Part shown: positions 7,949 through 14,008 of the stretch, piece after piece | Layout of the letters: the number at the start of each line of letters is the position of its first letter | How positions within the stretch are numbered: position 1 is the first letter of the stretch | From: Phoronis pallida | Taxonomy: Eukaryota; Phoronida; Phoronidae | Direction: 5' to 3' | Assembly: GCA_028565715.1 (NCBI GenBank) | Contig: JAOXYC010105554.1 | Span: 1 to 14,008, forward strand | DNA length: 14,008 bases | Made by a program: the position numbers and the translations under genes | Notes under the pieces: generated by a model | What the model was told of the DNA's origin: nothing | What the model saw: only the letters and a program-made list of their open reading frames with translations | The model's database searches: none

Positions 7949-8056
7949 CTTCAGTCTTGACTGGGTGATGGTTGGTAGTGGGGGGAGGGCTAAAGATCTC
8001 TTCTGGGACGTCCTCTTCTGAATCTCCGTCATAGTAGGTTTGGATTGTGGGAAGGT
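7949..8056 (-). CDS. Exon: acidic/proline linker cassette (symmetric 1-1)
   Basis: A 108-nt exon with phase 1 at both ends, a strong pyrimidine-rich acceptor (tttctttctctaccccaag) and donor GTAACC after ACTGAAG. It encodes DLPTIQTYYDGDSEEDVPEE followed by IFSPPPTTNHHPVKTE. The DGDSEED motif fits an acidophilic kinase (CK2-type) site, and the second half is Pro/Thr/His-rich. It is probably a disordered, optional part of the linker. A second open frame across the same bases (SKPTMTEIQKRTSQ...) does not fit the phase chain and is taken as a shadow. Confidence 0.7.
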
Positions 8057-8246
8057 CTTGGGGTAGAGAAAGAAAACACACGCTTTCAGATTAAATACAG
8101 GATAGAGAAAGAGACTTGCACTAGATAGTCCTAGATGGAAACAGTATAAATTGAACATTTTGTTTTGACAAATGAGTTTAGCTCCAAAGCGGATGCTCTT
8201 GACAGTATTAGCAGTATTTACATGTAGCTATTAAACATTGTTTTAT

Positions 8247-8515
8247 CAAGCCTGCCAGAGAATCCCTCTAACAAATTTTGAATCCGTCTCACGAACCACT
8301 CATAATTGGTTGTTCCCTCTCACGAACCACCAAAGCTCTGCACTGTACTGAAGCCCTTTGTTGTCTTTGGTGGTTCGTGGGAGAGAATTTCTTAGCGTGA
8401 GAGGGAATAATTGTTTGTGGCACTGAATATTGTGTTAGTGCGAGACCTTTGGTGGTTCGTGAGAGGGAAAAACCAATTATGGGCGGTTCGTGAGAGGGAT
8501 TCTCTGGCAGGCTTG
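8247..8515. mobile_element. 269-bp MITE with 23-bp terminal repeats and TTTAT duplication
   Basis: The ends caagcctgccagagaatccc and its complement (8247-8269 and 8493-8515) are perfect over 23 bp. Identical TTTAT flanks are at 8242-8246 and 8516-8520. Inside, the motif ggtggttcgtgagaggg and variants occur about five times, inverted in the left half and direct in the right half. The plus-strand open frame across it is not a gene. Confidence 0.9.
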
Positions 8516-9167
8516 TTTATGTGTAAATCTAATGAAGCTAGCTGTATAGTTAACATGCACAACAATTTAGGAACAGAGAAACTGAGTGAATAGTGACGAA
8601 AATGACTTAATGTTTTAGTGAGTTCTTTCTATAAATCCAATGGCATTGGTTTAAAATTGACGAGGTATGTCATTGTCTAAACATGACGTTAACAACAAGC
8701 ATAATGCTAACTCAAGTGTACATAGGCACTAGACGCATAATCAAAAGCCAATGGTAAAGACAAGCACTCATTCAGGGCAAGACTTATTTAGTCATCTGTG
8801 AGGCTGCTCATTCATCTGAGAATCAGGTCTGGCAGACAGCAAGAAAGTCTCTTATATTGCTCACTTGTCCCCAAATATTAAGGAACTAACAGAAAGTCTA
8901 GTTCTGGGCAATTATCCATAAGCATTTTTAGCTTGCATAATACGTTTTTCAGGGGTTGCTGTGATTATCAGACAGTTTTCACAACTTGAATGAGTGCAGG
9001 GTTTCTTGACTCGCACTTGAACATTGATCAGCACACATTTAACAGAAGTCTGCAACACACTGACGAGAAACAAGGAACATGCAGAGGAGAGTGCGCTAGA
9101 CTATACAAGCACACACATGGCATTACATTAATACTGCACTATGTTTTGTCAGCGTAGTGTTACATAC
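8516..9167. other. Intron sequence, no gene seen
   Basis: Intron between the 9242-9168 and 8056-7949 exons. A 21-nt interval near 8871-8891 has splice-like borders, but its phase (0-0) does not fit the neighbours. Nothing else is supportable. Confidence 0.5.
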
Positions 9168-9242
9168 ACATGCGAGCACGCCGTAATGCGGTCATTAGTG
9201 TTTCTTCATTCTGCACGTCAACTAACACGCCATTCAAAAAGA
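9168..9242 (-). CDS. Candidate small linker exon (symmetric 1-1)
   Basis: This 75-nt candidate exon has a good acceptor, ctgttttccacag, and a donor, GTATGT. With phase 1 on both sides it encodes about 25 residues including FLNGVLVDVQNEETLMTALR and RARM. It is open only in this frame over its length and fits the phase of its neighbours exactly. It is less polar than the other linker pieces and could form a short amphipathic helix. No family is recognisable. It could be a rarely used cassette or a chance match, hence moderate confidence. Confidence 0.5.
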
Positions 9243-9850
9243 CTGTGGAAAACAGAAATAAATAATAAATCATATTGAACTTAAAAAATCATGAAGTTGA
9301 TAAGAAAATAGTTTTTCAATTTTGGATTAAATCAGAGACGTATCAATTGTAAGATCTTTGATTAATGACTGACTTCAATATATCATGCACATCAGTTTCG
9401 ACATTTAAAAACCAGTTAATGCTTTAGTTGAAGGTTGACATCAAAATACAAAATGTTTGGTGCTCAGTAGTGGTACATGCCTCGAAAGAATGTGTATTTG
9501 GTGTACTTTTAATGAACAATCTTAAACATTAATTGGTCGGCATATTCTCACTAGTATTAAAGATAAATCATGTGAATTAAAAATACGGTGTCAGCCTCCT
9601 GAATATTAGTGACACACAAAAAGCAATTCATATGACATTTTTCGATTTGAGTCTGCTTTAAGTCATTTTCAATCAACTTGCAAATTAATATACTTTAAGT
9701 TGAGACATTTTTGGCAATTCAATCATTTTATTTCTTTCCTCTACATCTCTCCTTATAAAGGAGACAGTAATCAAACAAGACATGGTCTGTGCTCAAAACA
9801 TGCACATGTCATCATTTTTTTTCTGATACCGAAAGTGTATGCATTTTGAA
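9243..9850. other. Intron sequence, no gene seen
   Basis: AT-rich intron of the minus-strand gene. No exon, RNA gene or clear repeat is seen. Confidence 0.5.
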
Positions 9851-10037
9851 TGGGGCTAGTTGACCAAAAGGCGGCGCAGTGTATTATGTGGTAAACCGGC
9901 ATAGCGCATGCGTCAGTAAAGCCATTGTTTACAAAGGAGCAGCCTGGTCGTGCGTAAGATCAGCCGCTAGGAACCAGGTCATACCACATAATACAATAGC
10001 GCCATCTGATGAGTTCTTAGTTTGCTAACTAGCCCCA
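9851..10037. mobile_element. 187-bp MITE, tggggctagtt ends
   Basis: Terminal arms tggggctagtt (9851-9861) and aactagcccca (10027-10037) are perfect. An inner arm, cgcagtgtattatgtggta (9875-9893), pairs with taccacataatacaatagcg (9982-10001) with a small bulge. The centre is GC-richer than the surroundings. There is no coding content and no clear target duplication. Confidence 0.8.
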
Positions 10038-10230
10038 TTAGCAATGGTCATCAGCACATTGGTTTCAGATATGAAACGAAAATATTCATATGCCATGACC
10101 AACGTAAAGATTCAATTGAAAACAAAATGGAATAAGTCAAAATATTTGCACCTATAAACGTGTGGTTTGTTTGACTATGAGTGAGAGCTACAACTACAGG
10201 GCATGTAGTAACGCTGTATGTGACGCTCAC

Positions 10231-10341
10231 CTTCTTCGTTGATTGTTGAAGGAAGACGATGTTTCAGAGAAGATGGTGTTTTTTCGGGTGTCTTTTCCCC
10301 GTTCATGTGTACAGGTCCATTAACAGTCTTAGAGTGGTTAG
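10231..10341 (-). CDS. Exon: Ser/Thr/Pro linker cassette (symmetric 1-1)
   Basis: A 111-nt exon, phase 1 on both sides, acceptor tttttctgctag, donor GTGAGC after GAAGAAG. It encodes about 37 residues, ANHSKTVNGPVHMNG followed by EKTPEKTPSSLKHRLPSTIN and EE. The composition is polar with TP and SP-like sites and no domain signature. Its symmetric phase makes it an optional cassette in the linker before the second Ig domain. An open frame extends upstream through a hydrophobic MALSMIEMILFVCVFLLA stretch; I treat that as intron polypyrimidine sequence because the acceptor lies inside it and the phase matches the preceding exon. Whether it is used in mRNA is not shown by sequence alone. Confidence 0.65.
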
Positions 10342-10997
10342 CTAGCAGAAAAACACACACAAACAATATCATCTCAATCATGCTCAAAGCCATAAAATAT
10401 TCTAATTGACTTAAATAGCGAAACCTGATTATATAGTAAAACTGTAATCAAAAGTCTACCACTTATCTACCGAACTCGCTCAAAATTAGGCACGTGCATT
10501 TTGTAGATGATTGGACCGTTGTTTTTTAACAAGGTTGTGTGCACAGAATTGATTTTTAGTATGCCAGTTGCCCTCTTATTTTATAATTAATGCTTTAAAA
10601 TGTTCAATAAAAAATAAGTCTGATTGTCTATCGGGTCAGTATTTATAGAGATGGGCTGCAGACATTCTGTAAAAGCAACCTTCAGCAAAAAAACATTCTT
10701 AAAACTTTAATAATTAACTGATGTTCAAAACATTTTAAATGGTTTTTCATTTGTGTATCTATAATACAGACTTGTGTTAAAACAAAATACTGCATTATAC
10801 GGTAGATACACAAATAAAACGACATTAAACTAAATTGGCGTTTATGAAACTTAGCTGTAACACTAAATCAAAAACTGTTCAAATAACAAAAGTATTAATG
10901 CTCTAGCAATGAGATCATTCTAACAGAAAATTAGCGATATGATATGGCTTTGTATTGTTTAAAAACCAAATGCACTTCACAAATATCACCAATATAA
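10342..10997. other. Intron sequence with one small foldback
   Basis: It contains a 67-bp foldback (atttgtgtatcta at 10749-10761 and its complement at 10803-10815). I see no other feature or exon. Confidence 0.5.
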
Positions 10998-11197
10998 GGA
11001 TGAATTTTAGAATCAGCGCGTAAGTAAGCAAAGACAATGTTTATCTGTACAGGTACAGACCTCCTCAGTTCTCTTGTGCTCATATGTTATTGTGATGAAC
11101 TTTGTCTTGAAAATGGGTTTGTGAATAAACTGAAACATCGATTTAAACTATAAACAAATGTCTTTCTTTACTTACGCGCTGATTCTAAAATTCATCC
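10998..11197. mobile_element. 200-bp foldback element with 39-bp arms
   Basis: The left arm 10998-11036 (ggatgaattttagaatcagc...) and right arm 11159-11197 match at 37 of 39 positions. The spacer of about 122 bp has no open frame of note. This is a non-autonomous foldback/MITE-type insertion in the intron after the KKDEP exon. Confidence 0.85.
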
Positions 11198-12516
11198 ACA
11201 TATTTTAACCAAAAACAAATGTGATCAATCACCAATATAACTGGAGAAATCATAAAGAATCAACACTGTTATACCAACCACGTCTGACGTGAGATTTGAT
11301 AAAAAATGCCCCAGTGTCATCAAGATTATTTCATATGTGTTCCCCAATATTTGTGTACAGGAGTCAAGATATTGGAACACAGTATAATATCATGTCAATA
11401 TTGAATTATTGTCGAATGCTTCACATTACAAAGTACACCACTCTGGAGTTGATTACTACTTGACAGTTTTGGAAGAGAAATTCAAATATGACCTAGTGTG
11501 GTCTAGTTTTAATTTACTTAGTGCACTGAGTTATAATCTATAGAAAATTTTGTTTACAGTATGATGTTGATAACTTTAACTTTAAGTACATTTTTTAAAT
11601 CAGTATTAAGTCGAACAGTCTTTTTTATTTTTGCAAAATCTTTTTACAATGATTGTCATTTGTATATCCCCCATATCTTAAAGATTTTTTAAAATAAATG
11701 TTTCATAACAAGACTCCCTTAAAGAACCTACCATTAATTCAATATGTAGTGTTAAATTTCAAAATAGTCCATCCCATGCAAAATGAAATCCAAAGAGCCA
11801 GGTAAATTCATCATTCAAAAAAGACAGAAAATAAAAGTTCCAATTGAAAAAAGCAATGCTGGTTAAAAAGGTCAGTTGTTATTGAAATGAGAGAAAAGGT
11901 CAAAATGTTTAGTAGAAATAAAATCTGATTAAAAGAACATCAAACTAGAATTCCTTTCAACAAAGAACAAACCAAGGGCATGTATTATACCGGACAGCTA
12001 ACACATCTTGAACCAAAATGTGTTATACTATACCCCAGAATACCACATGCACATTTTGACCACTTACATGGTCCATTCTGTCACACAACCAGCTTTCAGC
12101 ATTAAAACAGTTGGTCCAATATTCAGATTTAACGTTATATCAAATCTTGATGAATGCTACATCACATATGAGGAAAAATGTTAGCCCTTGCGATATCACT
12201 TTAAATTGATACAGTATGTAGTAATTGGTATATATCGGCATTAAGTTTTCTTGTAAACATGTTCTGTTGAAGACGATTGTCCACTTATGTAGTAATTCAC
12301 TTTAAATTGATATAGCATGTAACAACTCGCATAAAATCTCATTCTTTAAGACAAAAAAGAAGTTGTGTGACAGAATGGCTCCCCTGTAAGCCATGGAAGT
12401 ATGGTATACACTTGTGAACACTGATTTACAAGTAGCTGAACCAAGAACATTGCACGACAGAGAGCATATAACAGATTGTTGTGTCAATAGTTGTGATGTT
12501 GACACTCTATGCTTAC
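11198..12516. other. Intron sequence with inverted and direct repeats near 12073-12378
   Basis: Mostly AT-rich, featureless intron. At its upstream end, a perfect 17-bp inverted repeat (ccattctgtcacacaac at 12073-12089, complement at 12362-12378) brackets two direct copies of tcactttaaattgata (12196 and 12297, about 101 bp apart). This may be a degraded mobile element. No convincing exon was found. Confidence 0.5.
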
Positions 12517-12632
12517 CTTCTTCTTTCTTAGCATCTTTCTTAGCATCTTTCTTTGGCTCATCTTTCTTTGGCTCATCTTTCTTTGGCTCATCTTTCTTTG
12601 GCTCATCTTTCTTGGTTGGCTTCAAACCAAAC
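12517..12632 (-). CDS. Exon: KKDEP-repeat linker
   Basis: A 116-nt exon (phase 2 in, phase 1 out), acceptor tcaaccag, donor GTAAGC. It encodes FGLKPT, then four perfect KKDEP pentapeptides, two KKDA units and KKEE. The repeat is charged and probably disordered, extending the PEVK-like linker of the preceding exon, whose VPGLKKKPK start resembles FGLKPTKKDEP here. Because the preceding exon is 1-2 and this one 2-1, the pair could be skipped together without frame loss, whereas either alone could not. The long plus-strand open frame over this region is only the complement of the low-complexity repeat. Confidence 0.85.
12554..12613 (-). repeat. Coding minisatellite, 4 x 15 bp (KKDEP)
   Basis: Four consecutive 15-bp units AAGAAAGATGAGCCA on the minus strand are identical, with no visible synonymous change. 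They are followed by two 12-bp derivatives (KKDA) at 12530-12553. Identity at silent sites points to recent expansion or ongoing homogenisation, so the copy number may vary among individuals. The unit length is a multiple of three, so changes keep the frame. Confidence 0.9.
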
Positions 12633-13094
12633 CTGGTTGAACGATATATAGTTTAAGATAAATTGTGCCGCATATATCATTTCTAAATTTACTGTTATCT
12701 CTTGAGCTACAGTGCATGATAATGTTACTCCCCACGATTGGTGTTTAATCACTTTGAGAACCTGATATGGAATTTTGTTTTTCAGCTCAGGCTATGACTA
12801 AGTAGATTACGGCAGTCATTACGCCACCTTACTTTATTCAATTTTGAGGATTCACTTCACATGATGGGTACATCAATAAGCTGTCCACATAAGGCAAATA
12901 AATTTTCCAACGATTAAAAACTTATTAGCAAACGATATTCTTGTCACTTCATCAAATTCCTTGAGAAAAGTTATCAATTTCATTCATTGAATCATGTTCA
13001 ACCTTACTGATGACATCTTGCATCAAAAGTGATGCAAAAATTGAACACAAAATGAAAACAAAGTCAATAAATGGGAGGTGTAAAAATATCAAAC
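12633..13094. other. Intron sequence, no gene seen
   Basis: Intron between the two Lys-rich exons. It holds a small perfect hairpin, ttgcatcaaaagtgatgcaa, at about 13018-13037, some 60 nt after the predicted donor. Nothing else is supportable. Confidence 0.5.
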
Positions 13095-13326
13095 TTGTTC
13101 ATTTTAGGGTCCACAGGTTCCTCTTTCTTCTCATCCTTGGTTGGTTCTTTCTTCTTCTCTCCAGGTTTAGCCTTATCCTCAGGCATCTTGGGTTCCGCTT
13201 GTTTCGGTGCCGCCTGCTTGGGTTCCACCTTCTCCTCGACCATCTCTGGTTCTGACGCTGCTTGTGGTGCCTTCTTAACTTGGATCTGCTCCTCTTCTTT
13301 AGGCTTCTTCTTCAGTCCTGGTACCT
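13095..13326 (-). CDS. Exon: Lys/Glu/Pro-rich linker (PEVK/PA-like)
   Basis: A 232-nt exon (phase 1 in, phase 2 out) with acceptor ttaattacag. It encodes about 77 residues beginning EVPGLKKKPKEEEQ and continuing with repeated EPKQA/APKQAEPK and EKKKEPTKDEKKEEP stretches. It has almost no hydrophobic core and is composed of Lys, Glu, Pro and Ala, like PEVK-type or Pro/Ala-rich elastic linkers of sarcomeric proteins. It is likely disordered. The 3' end is inferred: an in-frame stop follows soon after, and the only GT that gives the phase 2 needed by the next exon is AACAA|GTTTGAT, a weak donor. With that junction the protein reads MNK-FGLKP. The open frame continues upstream to 13384, but that part is intron. 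Confidence 0.8.
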
Positions 13327-13688
13327 CTGTAATTAACATGGACAAAGAATATATTTTGTTGTATTGGCTGTTCCCCCATGCCAAAATATGGGTCTGTTAC
13401 AACAATTTTCACGTATTTCCAGATTGAGAAAAGTTGATTTTATTAACATGACTGTGAAAACAGCCTGGGTGACATATCAAACTCATAATAATTATGTTGG
13501 TTCTTATACGAGGGTTTTTGTAAACGCACTTTACAATCACAATAAGCCCGTTTCACAATTGTTGACACTATTGCCAAGTTCAATTCTCTGTTGAGTATAC
13601 AAATGAATCTACAATCAAGTGATTGCCACTGACAGGGTTTGATCCATGGAATGTATATCACTAATCACAAATTCATGCTACATCTTAC
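13327..13688. other. Intron sequence, no gene seen
   Basis: Intron between the first Ig exon and the long Lys/Glu/Pro exon. Open frames on both strands here lack coding character or are extensions of the adjoining exon into the intron. Confidence 0.5.
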
Positions 13689-13792
13689 CTTTGACTGTGA
13701 TATCAGCTGAACACATCACTTCACCAAAGTCATTGGCCGCCTCCACTGAATATTTACCACTGTCTTCAGGGAACAGTTCAGCCATGTTCAGT
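13689..13792 (-). CDS. Exon: C-terminal half of Ig I-set domain (C0-like)
   Basis: This 104-nt exon (phase 2 in, phase 1 out) lies between the acceptor gcttgcag and the donor GTAAG. It encodes LNMAELFPEDSGKYSVEAAN followed by DFGEVMCSADITVK. That is the E-to-G strand half of an I-set Ig domain, with the typical L-x-I/M, P-E-D-S-G-x-Y and A-x-N-x-x-G-E pattern of cytoplasmic muscle Ig domains. The usual Cys after the Tyr is Val, so no canonical disulfide is expected. The N-terminal half of the domain must lie in an exon beyond the right edge of the window. By position before a long charged linker it corresponds to C0 of cardiac MyBP-C, but its sequence is equally like generic titin/twitchin Ig domains. 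Confidence 0.85.
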
Positions 13793-14008
13793 CTGCAAGC
13801 AAATGGAAATCAATCAGTGTTTTAGACCGGCAGCCCAGAGCATTTTGGTAGTTGAACGAGGTACCAACATCTGACCATTGGATCACTTAAGGTGCAACTT
13901 GCTTACTGCGGATTGGGATTTCTGGCGGTGCCTAGCTGCTGATTTTGGCCCTGGGGGGCCGAAAAAGAGGGGTAAAAAATACGCTAGATCATACATTCGA
14001 GGTACCAC

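Larger units (their letters stand above)
92..13792 (-). other. Partial muscle Ig-domain gene, MyBP-C-like N-terminal half (14 predicted exons)
   Basis: Fourteen minus-strand open segments, nearly all bounded by AG acceptors and GT donors, join in one reading frame. The phase chain is 2-1, 1-2, 2-1, 1-1, 1-1, 1-1, 1-1, 1-1, 1-2, 2-1, then one of two 1-0 exons, 0-0, 0-1. The domain order is Ig, Lys/Glu/Pro linker, Ig, M-like phosphorylatable segment, Ig, as in C0-PA-C1-M-C2 of cardiac-type myosin-binding protein C, a thick-filament protein of the sarcomere. Supporting motifs are LDFRNLLK followed by DVDWGNLKP (the vertebrate M region has LDFSxLLK followed by DVWE) and a C2-like Ig with WFKN and KYHFES. 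The start codon and the C-terminal part lie outside the window. Twitchin, titin-like proteins and MLCK use the same domain types, so the family name is an inference; the exon chain itself is firmer. Confidence 0.7.

Noticed and set aside
7850-8158. Alternative minus-strand frame SKPTMTEIQKRTSQ over the acidic linker exon
   Set aside because: It does not match phase 1 at the acceptor or donor; the DLPTIQTYYDGDSEED frame does.
8247-8515. Repeated ggtggttcgtgagaggg motifs considered as a CRISPR-like array
   Set aside because: The copies are in opposed orientations with unequal spacing, enclosed by terminal inverted repeats and a target duplication; the DNA is eukaryotic.
8871-8891. A 21-nt interval with tttctgttag acceptor and GTGAGC donor
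   Set aside because: It is open in phase 0-0, while flanking exons need 1-1; phase 1 meets a stop at once.
10342-10393. Hydrophobic MALSMIEMILFVCVFLLA segment read as a signal peptide and new gene start
   Set aside because: It lies across the pyrimidine tract of the 10341 acceptor, and the downstream exon fits the phase chain of an intracellular muscle protein.
12063-12077. A 10-nt micro-exon-like stretch between gtgtgacag and GTAAGTG on the minus strand
   Set aside because: The length and phase do not fit the neighbours, and it lies in the arm of an inverted repeat also present at 12362-12378.
12393-12656. Plus-strand open frame with SSFFGSSFFGS repeats
   Set aside because: It is the complement of the KKDEP minisatellite; the minus strand has matching splice phases.
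13071-13427. Plus-strand 118-codon open frame
   Set aside because: It is a shadow of the Lys/Glu/Pro exon running into intron, with no homology signal.

Overview
The window is AT-rich, intron-rich animal DNA carrying the 5' half of one muscle-protein gene on the minus strand. I could chain fourteen coding segments from about 13792 down to 92 by splice signals and codon phase. There are no prokaryotic-style operons, RNA genes or CRISPR arrays. The many short foldback transposons and the gene structure suggest an invertebrate. I cannot fix the phylum from sequence alone; an echinoderm, a mollusc or another marine invertebrate would all fit.

Read 5' to 3' on the minus strand, the predicted protein is: the C-terminal half of an immunoglobulin (Ig) I-set domain (13792-13689); a long Lys/Glu/Pro-rich linker built from several exons (13326-13095, 12632-12517, 10341-10231, 9242-9168, 8056-7949 and the start of 6742-6593), including a 15-bp coding minisatellite that encodes KKDEP repeats; a second Ig domain (end of 6742-6593 plus 6347-6105); a charged segment with LDFRNLLK and DVDWGNLKP motifs and several basic RRxS/RKxS sites (5681-5636, 4872-4814, 4561-4530, 3828-3716, 839-711); and a third Ig domain (365-92). 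The order Ig, Pro/charged linker, Ig, phosphorylatable M-like segment, Ig matches C0-PA-C1-M-C2 at the N-terminus of vertebrate cardiac-type myosin-binding protein C (MyBP-C). Local similarity to the M motif and to C2 supports this. Twitchin, titin-like proteins and smooth-muscle MLCK share these domain families and remain alternatives.

The phases suggest heavy alternative splicing. Three linker exons are symmetric (1-1) cassettes. The two exons at 4561-4530 and 3828-3716 both run from phase 1 to phase 0, so either one alone keeps the frame but both together do not. They look mutually exclusive, and only one carries an RRTS site.

The introns are full of non-autonomous foldback/MITE-like elements: about 480-655, 1035-1121, 1910-2394, 2569-2904, 4900-5089, 5264-5603, 5969-6078, 8247-8515, 9851-10037 and 10998-11197. 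One of them (2569-2904) carries a broken THAP-domain fragment. Several sit within about 25-35 nt of predicted splice sites.
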